From Microbacterium sp. Yaish 1 (GTDB taxonomy: Bacteria > Actinomycetota > Actinomycetes > Actinomycetales > Microbacteriaceae): a stretch of 64,000 nt of DNA. Position 1 is the first letter of the stretch; every line of letters starts with the position of its first letter. Position numbers and translations under genes: made by a program. The stretch spans positions 1 to 64,000 of the forward strand of contig NZ_NPMR01000001.1 in the NCBI RefSeq assembly GCF_002245215.1. Reading direction: 5' to 3'. Positions 1-8,352 of the stretch are shown here, in pieces. Under the pieces are notes generated by a model, which saw only the letters and a program-made list of their open reading frames with translations, had not been told where the DNA came from and made no database searches.

Positions 1-262
1 GCACGCTGTTGAGTTCTCAAGGATCGGACGCTCCCCCAACTGACCTCACAGCCAGCCCAGAGGGCAACTTCACAACCATACCCCACCGACGAACCGTTCA
101 GAACCAGAATCGGAGACCGACTCGGTTCTGTGGTGTGGTGGGGACCCTGTGGCAGGTCTTGGACCTGCGACGCTCGGAAGCGTCTGTTTCGGGTTGTTCT
201 CCGCTTGAGGGAGGCGGGACCTTCCGGCCCTCTCGCTCTTCCCTGTGGGGCGAACAAGTAAT
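1..262 (-). promoter_or_regulatory. rRNA operon leader (partial, runs off left edge)
   Basis: Read on the minus strand, the last 22 bases of this stretch are CCTTGAGAACTCAACAGCGT followed by GC. That sequence is typical of the 16S leader and 16S-23S spacer of Actinobacteria. No ORF with good codon use covers it. I infer that the 16S gene begins just beyond the left edge and is transcribed leftwards. A spacer position inside an operon is possible but less likely, because a good promoter lies directly upstream. Confidence 0.6.
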
Positions 263-291
263 AAGTTACGCGGCTCCCGGCATCCTGGCAA
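263..291 (-). promoter_or_regulatory. probable rRNA operon promoter
   Basis: On the minus strand a -35 box TTGCCA (291-286) and a -10 box TAACTT (268-263) are separated by exactly 17 bp. This is the best sigma-70-like pair in the region. It points leftwards into the rRNA leader, away from the ABC transporter operon that ends at 334. Confidence 0.6.
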
Positions 292-333
292 AGCGGCGCG
301 ACATCCCGGGCGTGTCGCGGCCACCGTTCCCCG

Positions 334-1113
334 TCAAACCGCGGGAAGCCGGGGCACGGCGGCCACGAGCTGCGCGGTGTACTCGTCGCGGGGCGACGTG
401 AGCAGCCGGGCTGTCGGCCCCTCCTCGACGACGCGACCGGCACGGAGCACCGTCATCCGCTCGCACAGTGCCGACACGATCGTCAGGTCGTGCGAGACCA
501 GCAGCATCCCGATCCCCTGCTCCGATGCGAGCCGCTGGAACAGCTCGATGACGTGCATGCGCACCGATGTGTCGAGAGCACTCACCGGCTCGTCCGCCAG
601 AAGCAGTCGGGGACGCGGGGCGAGGGCGCGGGCGATCGCGATGCGCTGGCGCTGCCCGCCCGAGAACGCGTCCGGGTAGCGCGACGCGGCATCCACGTCG
701 AGGTCGACGGCCGTGAGCAGCTCGGCGACCCGCGCGTCGATCCGGCGCCGGTCGCGGGTGACACCGAGGGACCGCAGCGGTTCGGCGATCGACTGCCCCA
801 CCGTCATCCGCGGGTCGAGCGACGAGAACGGATCCTGGTAGACCGGCTGCACCGCCCGGCGCAGCGAGCGCATCTGCGCACGGTCGCCTGCGCGCAGCGG
901 CGCGCCCTCGAAGAGCGCGCGACCGGATGTCGGTGTCGCCAGGCCCAGCAGCAGGCGCAGAACCGACGTCTTCCCCGCGCCCGACTCCCCCACGAGCCCG
1001 ACCGTCTCGCCGGGCGCGAGCGAGAGCGAGACATCGTGGAGCACGGCCGCTCCGCGACCGTAGGCGAAATCGACGTGCTCGAGCGCGAGCGTCGCGTGAG
1101 CGTCGGCCGTCAT
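334..1113 (-). CDS. oligopeptide/nickel ABC transporter ATP-binding protein (DppF/OppF type)
   Basis: One of two cytoplasmic ATPases that power a peptide- or nickel-type importer. The 259-aa protein has Walker A GESGAGKTS (42-50), Q-loop around Q92, signature FSGGQRQR (149-156), Walker B LLLADEP (169-175) and a switch His in SHD near 207, so it should be active. It is the last gene of a leftward operon and its ATG overlaps the stop of the preceding ATPase gene by 4 bp (ATGA). It lacks the C-terminal oligopeptide-specific extension of many OppF proteins. The substrate cannot be told from the sequence. Confidence 0.93.
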   Translation of the reverse strand: MTADAHATLALEHVDFAYGRGAAVLHDVSLSLAPGETVGLVGESGAGKTSVLRLLLGLATPTSGRALFEGAPLRAGDRAQMRSLRRAVQPVYQDPFSSLDPRMTVGQSIAEPLRSLGVTRDRRRIDARVAELLTAVDLDVDAASRYPDAFSGGQRQRIAIARALAPRPRLLLADEPVSALDTSVRMHVIELFQRLASEQGIGMLLVSHDLTIVSALCERMTVLRAGRVVEEGPTARLLTSPRDEYTAQLVAAVPRLPAV

Positions 1114-1925
1114 CGGGTTCCCTTCGCCGGCAGGAAGTCATCGAGCGCACGCGAGGCGGCGACCAGCTGCGCCGTGTACTCGTGCCGGGGCGACCGCAGC
1201 AGCTGCGCCGTGTCGCCGAGCTCGACCTGACGCCCGTCACGCATGACGAGGACGCGGTCGGCGATCTGCGAGACGACCGGCAGGTCGTGGCTGATGAACA
1301 GCAGGGTCATCCCCCGCTCGGTCACCTCGCGCTGAAGCAGATCGAGGATGCCGGCCTGCACGGTGACGTCGAGCGCGGTCGTCGGCTCATCGGCGATGAG
1401 GATGCTCGGTCCGGCCGCCAGCGCGAGGGCGATCGCGACGCGCTGCCGCTGGCCCCCGGAGATCTCGTGGATGAACGACCGCGCGATGCGCTCCGGGTCG
1501 GGCAACTGCACGTCTGCGAGCGCGTCGAGCACGCCGCGCCGGAGCGCGTCTCCGGCCAGCCCGCGGTGCTTCGCGAGCGGCCAGGCCAGCTGCCTGCCCA
1601 CGCGCATGAGCGGATCGAGCGAGGCCAGCGGCTCTTGGAAGACCGCCGAGATCGTCCGTCCGCGCACCCGATCGAGTCGGCGCGACGGGGTTCCGACGAC
1701 CTCGACCTCACCCTCGGCGGTCGCGATCGTCGCCGATCCGAACGGCGTCAGCGGGTACGCCAGCAGACCGAGCATCGCGAGGGCGGTCAGCGACTTGCCC
1801 GAGCCCGACTCTCCGATGATGCCCAGGCGTTCGCCGGGTTCGAGCGTCACGTCGACGCCGTGCACGAGCGTGCGGTCGTCACCGATCCGCACGCCGAGAG
1901 CGGCTGCGGTCAGCGCGGCGGTCAT
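1110..1925 (-). CDS. oligopeptide/nickel ABC transporter ATP-binding protein (DppD/OppD type)
   Basis: Partner ATPase of the importer, 271 aa. Walker A GESGSGKS (38-45), Q-loop QEPLASLDP, signature ISGGQRQR and Walker B ILIADEP are all intact. Both junctions are 4-bp ATGA overlaps, with the permease gene upstream and the second ATPase downstream, which implies translational coupling and equal dosage of the two nucleotide-binding subunits. The DppD/DppF pair of unlike ATPases is usual for this transporter class. Confidence 0.93.
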   Translation of the reverse strand: MTAALTAAALGVRIGDDRTLVHGVDVTLEPGERLGIIGESGSGKSLTALAMLGLLAYPLTPFGSATIATAEGEVEVVGTPSRRLDRVRGRTISAVFQEPLASLDPLMRVGRQLAWPLAKHRGLAGDALRRGVLDALADVQLPDPERIARSFIHEISGGQRQRVAIALALAAGPSILIADEPTTALDVTVQAGILDLLQREVTERGMTLLFISHDLPVVSQIADRVLVMRDGRQVELGDTAQLLRSPRHEYTAQLVAASRALDDFLPAKGTR

Positions 1926-2797
1926 CCGATGCTCCTCGTGGTCGGATCGGCGATGTCACGCAGGCCGTCGGCCAGCAGGTTCGCACCGATGATGAAGGCG
2001 ACCAGCAGGACGCCGGGGAGAATGGCCGCGGTCGGTGCGACGAGCACCGTGCTCTGCGCCTCCTCCAGCATCCGGCCCCACGAGGCGTTCGGCGGCGGCG
2101 AGCCGAGCCCGAGGTACGACAGCGACGCCTCCGCGCCGACCGCTCCGCCGAACTGCAGCGCGAGCGGCACGATGAGGGTCGGCCAGACGTTCCGCAGCAC
2201 GTGTCGGAACACGATCCCGAGCCTGCCCGTGCCGGACGTCCGCGCAGCGGTGACGTAATCCATCGCGAGGACGCGCGTCGCGGCGATGCGGGTGAGTCGG
2301 GCGATCACCGCCGAGCCGGCGAGGCCGATCGCGAGGATCGCCGAGTCGACCGATGCCCCGCGCCAGGCGACGATCAGCATCGCCAGCAGCAGGGTCGGGA
2401 AGGCGATGGCGATGTCGAGCAAGCTCGTGAGGGCGTCATCAACCCATCGGCGGGCCACCGCCGCGAGGAGACCGAGCCCGATGCCGACGATCGCCGCGAT
2501 CAGCACCGACCCGAACCCGACGGTGAGGGCCAGTCGCGCTCCGATCATGAGCTGCGTGAACAGGTCACGGCCGAGGCGGTCGGTTCCGGCCCAGTGCTCC
2601 GCGGACGGCGGTTGCAGCCGGCCGCCGCTGGTGTCGTCGAAGGTGAACGGGGTCCACACCAGCGAGATCAGGCCGATCACCGCGATGGCGCCGAACAGGA
2701 TGCCGCCGACGGCGAGGTTCACCGAGCGTCGGCGGCGCGGCCGCGTGGGCCTCGTCATCGAGACGGTGCCGGTGTCGGGAAGGGTCGTCGCTGTCAT
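1922..2797 (-). CDS. ABC transporter permease (DppC/OppC type)
   Basis: Inner-membrane permease of the peptide/nickel importer, 291 aa. A basic N-terminus (PTRPRRRRS) precedes the first membrane segment, as in OppC_N-domain proteins, followed by about five more hydrophobic segments. The EAA-like cytoplasmic loop that docks on the ATPase is visible as ARTSGTGRLGIVFRHVLRN. It overlaps its neighbours by ATGA on both sides. Confidence 0.93.
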   Translation of the reverse strand: MTATTLPDTGTVSMTRPTRPRRRRSVNLAVGGILFGAIAVIGLISLVWTPFTFDDTSGGRLQPPSAEHWAGTDRLGRDLFTQLMIGARLALTVGFGSVLIAAIVGIGLGLLAAVARRWVDDALTSLLDIAIAFPTLLLAMLIVAWRGASVDSAILAIGLAGSAVIARLTRIAATRVLAMDYVTAARTSGTGRLGIVFRHVLRNVWPTLIVPLALQFGGAVGAEASLSYLGLGSPPPNASWGRMLEEAQSTVLVAPTAAILPGVLLVAFIIGANLLADGLRDIADPTTRSIG

Positions 2798-3780
2798 GCC
2801 GCCGCCCTCGCTCTGCGGTTGCCCGAGATCGTGTCGCGCAGTCGCGGGTCGATGATGCGCTGCACGATGTCGGCCGCGAAACCGAGCAGCAGCACGAGGG
2901 CGGTCGAGAAGAGCAGCACCCCCTGGACGCTCGGGAAGTCCTGCTCCTTGATGCCGACCAGCAGCATGTCGCCGAGACCGGGGAGCGCGAAGACCCGCTC
3001 GATGATGACGGCGCCGACGAAGGTCGTCGACAGCTGGATCGCGAGGATCGAGATCAACGGCACGACGGCGTTGCGCACGCCGTGACGCCGGATCGCCGTG
3101 GCGAAGCTCTGCCCCGTGGCCCGAGCCGCGCGCAGATACTGCTGGCCGAGCACGTCGAGCGTCGCGCTGCGGACGTACCGCGCGAGATCGCTGCCCGCCA
3201 CGAGCGCGATCGTGAGCACCGGGAGCGTGAGCGAGACGAGCGCGGCGCCGGGGTCCTCCCAGTCGCGGCGCGGGAAGCCGCCCGCCGGCAGCAATCGCCA
3301 GTTCAGCGCGAACACCGCGACGAGCAGGATGCCGACCCAGAAGACGGGGATCGCGCCGCCGAGCTGCGACACGGCCGAGAAGGCGGTCCCGTACCAGGTG
3401 CGCGCCTTCCAGGCCGCGATGAACCCCACCGGCACCGCGATCAGCACCGACAGCGTGAACGCGATGAGGGTCAGGGGCAGCGTGACGTTCAGCCGCCGCA
3501 GGATCTCGTCGCCGACGGGAAGGTTGTTCGTGAACGATCGCCCCAGGTCGAAGCTCGCGAGCTGGCCGAGATAGGCCACGAACTGCTCCGGGATCGGCCG
3601 GTCGACGCCGAGCCTCGCGGCAGCGGCCGCGATCTCGGCATCCGTCGCGCCCACCGAGATGAGAGCGAAAACCGGGTTGCCGAGAACGCGCAGCACGACG
3701 AACAGGATCACCACCGCCAGCGCGAACGCCAGCAGCAGCAATCCTGTCCGTCGAATCAGATACCGGGTGATGGAGATCAG
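2794..3780 (-). CDS. ABC transporter permease (DppB/OppB type), probable CTG start
   Basis: Second permease of the importer, with about six membrane segments and the loop LRAARATGQSFATAIRRHGV. The first conventional start codon in frame is a TTG at 3741, but that would remove the family-typical N-terminus. The reading frame continues upstream as ISITRYLIRRTGLLLL, which matches the MxRYLxRR start of DppB proteins. There is no ATG or GTG there. A CTG at 3780-3778 overlaps the stop of the binding-protein gene as CTGA, exactly where the other genes of this operon use ATGA. I take CTG as the likely start (328 aa); TTG 3741 (315 aa) is the fallback. Confidence 0.85.
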   Translation of the reverse strand: MISITRYLIRRTGLLLLAFALAVVILFVVLRVLGNPVFALISVGATDAEIAAAAARLGVDRPIPEQFVAYLGQLASFDLGRSFTNNLPVGDEILRRLNVTLPLTLIAFTLSVLIAVPVGFIAAWKARTWYGTAFSAVSQLGGAIPVFWVGILLVAVFALNWRLLPAGGFPRRDWEDPGAALVSLTLPVLTIALVAGSDLARYVRSATLDVLGQQYLRAARATGQSFATAIRRHGVRNAVVPLISILAIQLSTTFVGAVIIERVFALPGLGDMLLVGIKEQDFPSVQGVLLFSTALVLLLGFAADIVQRIIDPRLRDTISGNRRARAAA

Positions 3781-5291
3781 GCCTTCGTGATGTCGGAGAC
3801 GTAGAACAGCGAGTTCAGTCCATTCTTGGGCACGCCCGACACGCCCTCGGCCGCGATGCGCAGCTGCGGGTTGAGGTAGAGCCAGACGCTGGCTGCGTCG
3901 TCCGAGATCTGCTGGTTCGCCTTCTTGATCAGTTCGGTCTGCTCATCGACGGATGCCGCGGCCTCCGACTCGGCGAGCCACGTCTGCACGTCGGCGTTGT
4001 CATAGCCCCAGTAGAAGTCGGGGTTGCCGTAGAAGTTGATGTCGCGGTCGTTGACGTGGCCCTGCAGCGTCGCCTCGAAGTTCTTCTCGGTGTAGACCTT
4101 CTGGTACCACTCGTCGTCGGTGATGATGTTGATGTTCAGCGTGATGCCGACCTTCGCCAGCTCCGACTTGAGGAACTCCGCGACCGTCGAGTGGACGCCC
4201 GAGTCGGGGGTGTCGACCGTGAAGCTGAAGCCTCCGGACTGACCGGCCTCGGCGAGCAGCTTCTCCGACAGGGCCGGGTCGTAGGGGTTGTTGTCGGCGA
4301 GGTCGATGTACCAGGGCTCGGAGGGCGGCACCATCGATCCGATGAGCTCGCCGCGGCCGTCCCAGATCGCATCGAGCAGCTTCTCGCGGTCGATCGCGGA
4401 GTAGATCGCCTTGCGCACGCGCGCGTCGTTGAAGGGAGCGATCCGGTCGTTGAACGCCAGCAGCTCCTTCGTCGTCGAGGTGCCCTCGATGACCTGGAAG
4501 CCGGCGGCCTCGAACTCCGCGATGCTGTCGGGGTTCGACTGGCTCGTGACGAGGTCGACCGCACCGGTCGTCAGGGCGTTGTTCAAGGCCGTCGGGTCGG
4601 CGTAGTACTGGTAGACGACGCCGCCGTTCTTCGGCGCGTCACCCCAGTAGGCGTCGTTCACGTCGAGGGTGATGGAGTCGCCCTTGCGGTAGTCGCCGAG
4701 CTCGTAGGGTCCGGTGCCGTCGGCGGTGGCCGTCAGGTCGCCGGCATCCTCGTTGACGATCCAGACGTAGCCGAGGTTGTAGGTGAAGCTGATCGAGGGC
4801 TGCGAGAGGGTCACCTCGACGGTCTTGTCGTCGACCGCCGTGACGGTGTCGATGACGCTCAGCTGGCGCTTGCGCGCCGCGATCGACTCGTCGCCGACGA
4901 ACCGCTCGAGGCTGTACTTCACGTCGTCGGCCGTCAGCTCCTTGCCGGAGTGGAAGGTGGCGTCCTCGAGGGTGAACGTGTAGACGAGCCCGTCTGCCGA
5001 CACACTCGTCTCCGCGGCCAGCAACGGCTCGACCTGGGCGTCGTCGGTGATACGGAACAGGCCCTCGTAGACGTTGCCGGTGAAGACCTCGGTGACGCCC
5101 GACGAGCCGCCGAAGATCTGGTCGAGGTTGGTCGGCTCGTTCTGCGATCCGACGACGATCTCGGCGTCCGGGTCGCTCGCGCCGGCCGAACCGGCCGGGT
5201 CGGCGGAACCGGAGCATCCGGCCAGGACGAGAAGACCGGCCGTCGTTGCCGCAGTGGCGGCGACGATCCGGGAGAAGCCGCGTGAAGTCAC
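3777..5291 (-). CDS. ABC transporter substrate-binding lipoprotein (SBP family 5)
   Basis: Extracellular receptor of the importer, 504 aa from the GTG at 5291. That start has AAAGGA about 7 nt upstream and gives a proper lipoprotein signal peptide ending in the lipobox LVLAGC. The upstream extension to 5411 is proline-rich and unlikely to be translated. The mature part shows family-5 features (EPTNLDQIF, a YTFTLEDATFHSGKELTADDV block). Its stop overlaps the following permease by CTGA. Ligand unknown: peptides, nickel chelates or other small solutes are all possible. Confidence 0.92.
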   Translation of the reverse strand: MTSRGFSRIVAATAATTAGLLVLAGCSGSADPAGSAGASDPDAEIVVGSQNEPTNLDQIFGGSSGVTEVFTGNVYEGLFRITDDAQVEPLLAAETSVSADGLVYTFTLEDATFHSGKELTADDVKYSLERFVGDESIAARKRQLSVIDTVTAVDDKTVEVTLSQPSISFTYNLGYVWIVNEDAGDLTATADGTGPYELGDYRKGDSITLDVNDAYWGDAPKNGGVVYQYYADPTALNNALTTGAVDLVTSQSNPDSIAEFEAAGFQVIEGTSTTKELLAFNDRIAPFNDARVRKAIYSAIDREKLLDAIWDGRGELIGSMVPPSEPWYIDLADNNPYDPALSEKLLAEAGQSGGFSFTVDTPDSGVHSTVAEFLKSELAKVGITLNINIITDDEWYQKVYTEKNFEATLQGHVNDRDINFYGNPDFYWGYDNADVQTWLAESEAAASVDEQTELIKKANQQISDDAASVWLYLNPQLRIAAEGVSGVPKNGLNSLFYVSDITKA

Positions 5292-5370
5292 GGGTGTTCC
5301 TTTGCTGTGTGGAGGGGGCGGCGGAGCGAGGTGCGGGCGCTCCGCCGTTTCGGGTGTTGCAGGAAGGAGA

Positions 5371-6135
5371 TCAGAGCGAGAAGTCGCCGGCGAACCGGAC
5401 CTTCTTCTCACCGGCGCGAACCGGGAAGGGCAGACGGTTCTGCAGCGGCGGCAGGGGGCAGTTCATCTGGTTCGAGAAGCCGCACGGCGGGACGACGGCC
5501 CGGTTGAAGTCGACCGTGACCGGCGTGCTGTCACCGGGGGCCAGGTCGCCGGTCGCGCCCGGGTGGTCGAGGAAGAGGAACCGGCCGGCACCGTAGGACT
5601 CGGCGCCGTTGGTCTGGTCGCCGAAGACGAGGTGCAGCTTCGGACCGCCGTAGTTGGTGTCGAAAGCGGCGAGTCGGTACTCGGTGCCGTCGATCTCGAA
5701 GACCAGGTCGCCCGAGACCGGGAGGCCGCGCGTCGCGCCGCCGTCCTTGATGTGCTCGAAGGGGACCACCCGGTCTCCATCGACGAGCTCGAAGCGGCCC
5801 TCGATCACCCAGGCCGGGTCGTACTCCCAGCGCTCGATGTCTTCGAACGCCTCGTTGGCGGGCGAGTCCTGCCGCCAGATGCGGTAGCCCTCCTGGGGAA
5901 GACCGGTCTCGATGTCGGTTCGCTGCAGACGGGTGAGCAGAGCGTCGACCGGATGCCCGGCGCGCGCGGTCTCGTCATCGACGGCGGGCTCGCCCGGAGC
6001 CGACCAGTGCGTGAGCACGAGGGCGAGGGATCCCTGCGGAGCCGCGACCGACTCCCGGCGGAAAGCCGCCCAGGCTCGGTAGTCGGACTCGGCCGAGGAG
6101 ACGGATGCTGCTGCGGATGCGGATGTGCTCACCAT
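5371..6135 (-). CDS. DUF1684 domain protein
   Basis: A 254-aa soluble protein of the DUF1684 family. The diagnostic C-terminal block is present: VDFNRAVVPPCGFSNQMNCP followed by PPLQNRLPFPVRAGEK. The function of the family is not established; members are small beta-rich proteins without a membrane segment. It is the first gene of the ABC importer operon, 79 bp ahead of the binding-protein start, so it may process or handle the imported compound (inference). The ATG at 6135 is chosen over 6144; neither has a clear ribosome binding site. Confidence 0.85.
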   Translation of the reverse strand: MVSTSASAAASVSSAESDYRAWAAFRRESVAAPQGSLALVLTHWSAPGEPAVDDETARAGHPVDALLTRLQRTDIETGLPQEGYRIWRQDSPANEAFEDIERWEYDPAWVIEGRFELVDGDRVVPFEHIKDGGATRGLPVSGDLVFEIDGTEYRLAAFDTNYGGPKLHLVFGDQTNGAESYGAGRFLFLDHPGATGDLAPGDSTPVTVDFNRAVVPPCGFSNQMNCPLPPLQNRLPFPVRAGEKKVRFAGDFSL

Positions 6136-6192
6136 GACAGGCAACCAAACGCGGGGCCGCCACGAGAAATTCCGTGTCCGCGTATTGCGTCG

Positions 6193-6603
6193 TCAGCGCG
6201 ACGACGCCGACGAGTCTCGCGCGGGCCCGCCCGCCCACAACGCCCACGCGACGAGCACGGGCTGAAGGAAGAGGCGGCCGAAGCGCCGCGCATCGGTGTC
6301 GAGTCCGGGAGCCGGCGCACCGGTGCGCCACTGGTGGATATTGCCCGGGAGCACCGCGACGAAGAAGGCGGCGATCGCGGTGGCGATGCGACGGCGCTCG
6401 CGCGGCAGCGCGACGAGCCCGGCGCCGAGCATGACCTCGACCGCGCCGCTGGCGACGACGATCATGTCCTTGTCGGTGCGGAGCATCCGCGTCGCCCAGT
6501 CCGGGACCGCGATGCGATAGCCGCGCCGGAGGACGGTCAGATGTGCCGCTCCCGCCGCGATCAGCAGAGCGGCGAGGGCGAGGCGGGCAACGGTGCGCGG
6601 CAT
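6193..6603 (-). CDS. DoxX-like small membrane protein
   Basis: A 136-aa protein with about four hydrophobic segments (near 5-22, 47-65, 72-88, 113-128) and a mid-protein HQW motif, resembling the DoxX/DoxD-like family of quinone-associated or unknown membrane proteins. It follows the DUF3817 gene by 9 bp on the same strand, so the two are probably co-transcribed. Specific activity cannot be inferred. Confidence 0.7.
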   Translation of the reverse strand: MPRTVARLALAALLIAAGAAHLTVLRRGYRIAVPDWATRMLRTDKDMIVVASGAVEVMLGAGLVALPRERRRIATAIAAFFVAVLPGNIHQWRTGAPAPGLDTDARRFGRLFLQPVLVAWALWAGGPARDSSASSR

Positions 6604-6612
6604 CCGATCACG

Positions 6613-7074
6613 TTACGCCCGTCCGGGCGGTCCGATCACCAGCAGGACGACGTACGCGGCGATGATGCCGACCGCGAGGATCACGGCGAGCACCGCGGGA
6701 CGGCGGACGAACCACCGCAGGAAACGGTCGAGCGCCCGCCGATCGCGCGGGTCGTCGGTCGCCTCGGTGCGCCACTCCCCCTCGAGAAGGCCGCGCCGGC
6801 GCAGCACGATCTCGGTCGGCACGGTCGCGTAGGGGACCACGGCGGCGGCGACGGCGCAGACCGTCGGGACGAGCGACCACCGGTTGTTCCAGGCCACGAG
6901 CACCGCGGTCGCGCCGTAGCAGAGGAACACGAAGCCGTGGATGCCGCCGCCGATCGTCACGGCGACCGGCAGGTCCAGCGCTGCGCGCAGGATGAGGCCG
7001 AAGATCAGCAGCGTCCACGAGATGGCCTCGGCGATCGCGAGCGAACGGAATGCGGTCAACGGGGTTCGGAACAC
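6613..7074 (-). CDS. DUF3817 family membrane protein
   Basis: A 153-aa integral membrane protein. The N-terminal part (RSLAIAEAISWTLLIFGLIL, then GGGIHGFVFLCYGATAV) is characteristic of DUF3817, a family widespread in Actinobacteria without an assigned role. A charged middle part (about 85-115) is followed by one more membrane helix near the C-terminus. It lies between a MarR gene upstream (22 bp gap) and the DoxX-like gene, suggesting a three-gene unit. Confidence 0.75.
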   Translation of the reverse strand: MFRTPLTAFRSLAIAEAISWTLLIFGLILRAALDLPVAVTIGGGIHGFVFLCYGATAVLVAWNNRWSLVPTVCAVAAAVVPYATVPTEIVLRRRGLLEGEWRTEATDDPRDRRALDRFLRWFVRRPAVLAVILAVGIIAAYVVLLVIGPPGRA

Positions 7075-7096
7075 CCCCGAACCCTATCCAGCCGAC

Positions 7097-7522
7097 TTAG
7101 ACGATTCCTGCGCGGATGCCGTCCATCGAGGCCGCCAGGCCCGGCATGTTGTCGCTCAGCGTGGCATCGAGCTCGAGCAGCCGCTGGTGAGCCTGCTCCA
7201 TGACCGCGATGCCCTTGGGCGTGATCCGCAGGTCGGATGCCGAGCCGGCGTGAGCCGTCGCATCGGCGACGAGCCCCTCGTCGACGAGGGTGCGCACCGC
7301 GGTGTGCGCGGACTGCACCGTGATGTGCGATCGGCGGGCGAGCTCGGAGAACGAGATGCCGGGCTCCGAGCCGATGTGCCCGAGCAGGCCGAACTTGCGG
7401 GTGGAGAGGCCGAGGTCGCGCAGCGCTGCAGAGAGCCGGCCTTCCCACGACGCCGAAACGGCGATGAGCGCGATGACCGGGCTGAAGCGCGGTTCGCGCG
7501 TGAGGGCAGGAGTTTCCGACAC
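7097..7522 (-). CDS. MarR family transcriptional regulator
   Basis: Winged-helix MarR regulator of about 141 aa, with recognition region FSELARRSHITVQSAHTAVR and wing near LRITPKG. Two in-frame GTG codons compete (7528 and 7522). A -10 box TACAAT (7535-7530) lies 7 nt before the second GTG and only 1 nt before the first, so I choose 7522 with a leaderless transcript. It probably controls itself and the two downstream membrane-protein genes (inference); its ligand is unknown. Confidence 0.85.
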   Translation of the reverse strand: MSETPALTREPRFSPVIALIAVSASWEGRLSAALRDLGLSTRKFGLLGHIGSEPGISFSELARRSHITVQSAHTAVRTLVDEGLVADATAHAGSASDLRITPKGIAVMEQAHQRLLELDATLSDNMPGLAASMDGIRAGIV

Positions 7523-7529
7523 GGTCACG

Positions 7530-7535
7530 ATTGTA
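7530..7535 (-). promoter_or_regulatory. -10 box for leaderless marR gene
   Basis: TACAAT on the minus strand, 7 nt upstream of the GTG at 7522. No convincing -35 hexamer is seen in the GC-rich stretch upstream. Confidence 0.5.
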
Positions 7536-7681
7536 GGAGGCGAGGGGTCGCTCGTGCGGGTGATCGCCGAGAGAAACGCTGTGTCGCGCGCCTAACGCGC
7601 CGAACGCCGTTCGTCAAGGACCGCGCGCCGACGCGAGCGGATGTTCATGATGAGTTCCACGGAAGAAGCGGGGAGGTCACC

Positions 7682-7777
7682 ATGATCACGAACGAAGAGC
7701 AGAACGAGCAACACACCGACATCCGCGGCGAGAAGCCGTTCGGTCAATGGCTCGGGCTGATCAACGGCGGCCGCTGA
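7682..7777 (+). CDS. small 31-aa protein, unknown function
   Basis: ATG preceded by GGGGAGG with 5-nt spacing, a strong ribosome binding site. The peptide starts MITNEEQNEQH and ends GQWLGLINGGR, polar and acidic first, then a Trp-Gly-rich tail. It is followed after 13 nt by a strong terminator, so it looks like a stand-alone transcription unit. I do not recognise the family. The Gly-rich tail brings modified-peptide precursors to mind, but no maturation enzymes lie nearby, so that is not claimed. Confidence 0.6.
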   Translation: MITNEEQNEQHTDIRGEKPFGQWLGLINGGR

Positions 7778-7790
7778 CGCCACGCGAACG

Positions 7791-7827
7791 CCCCCGGCAT
7801 CCTCTCTCGCGAGGAGGATGCCGGGGG
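7791..7827 (+). terminator. intrinsic terminator after the 31-aa ORF
   Basis: Perfect 14-bp stem (CCCCCGGCATCCTC, 7791-7804, with its complement at 7814-7827) and a 9-nt loop, followed by CTTCGTCATT. It closes the small gene at 7682 and separates it from the marR-MFS unit. Confidence 0.75.
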
Positions 7828-7854
7828 CTTCGTCATTCTCGGGAGCTCGACCTT

Positions 7855-7894
7855 TTACATAGCCAGACTATGCAGGTTGTATAGTGAAGCTATG
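7855..7894 (+). promoter_or_regulatory. promoter and MarR operators of the marR-MFS unit
   Basis: The -10 box TATAGT (7880-7885) lies 6 nt before the ATG at 7892, giving a leaderless mRNA. The region contains overlapping dyads: CATAG-N5-CTATG (7859-7873) and ATAG-N5-CTAT (7881-7894), and CTATGCAG occurs twice as a direct repeat. Dyads covering the -10 and start codon suit repression by the MarR protein encoded next. Confidence 0.6.
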
Positions 7895-8320
7895 CAGTTG
7901 CCCGACTCCCCCATCCGCCTGATGTCGGCGTCGAGCCGGTTCAACCGAGCTGTGGCCCGCCGGGTCGAGACGGCCGCCGCCGCGGGAACCTGGCGTGCGC
8001 TCGCCGCCCTCGACGAGCTCGGCCCCACCCGGGTCAGCGACCTCGCCGAGTGGCAGCGCGTGAGCCAGCCCACCATGACGACGCTGGTGCGTCGGATGGA
8101 ATCGGAAGGGCTCGTCGAGCGCGCAGCCGACCCCGAGGACGGCCGGGCCTCACTCGTGTCGATCACCGACGAGGGGCGGCGCCAGTTCGAGGCGTTCCGC
8201 TCGCAGGCGCTCGAGGTGGCCGGGCCCGCCTGGTCGCGGCTCAGCGACGCCGACCGGGCGGCTCTCGCACGCGCGGCCGAGGTTCTCGCCGCGCTGCTCG
8301 AAGAGCCGGAACTGCGATGA
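7892..8320 (+). CDS. MarR family transcriptional regulator of the adjacent MFS transporter
   Basis: A 142-aa MarR protein: recognition region RVSDLAEWQRVSQPTMTTLV and the wing with the family motif DPEDGRASLVSITDEG (about 75-95). ATG 7892 is chosen because a TATAGT box sits 6 nt upstream. Its stop overlaps a possible start of the MFS gene as ATGA, so regulator and pump are one unit, probably auto-repressed through the dyads over its promoter. Confidence 0.9.
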   Translation: MQLPDSPIRLMSASSRFNRAVARRVETAAAAGTWRALAALDELGPTRVSDLAEWQRVSQPTMTTLVRRMESEGLVERAADPEDGRASLVSITDEGRRQFEAFRSQALEVAGPAWSRLSDADRAALARAAEVLAALLEEPELR

Positions 8321-8352
8321 CTCCGACAGGCCCCCACGAAAGGACGGTGCGC

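Noticed and set aside
9..679. Short plus-strand ORFs at the left edge
   Set aside because: They cross the rRNA promoter and leader or lie antisense to the ABC ATPase gene and have no ribosome binding site or domain.
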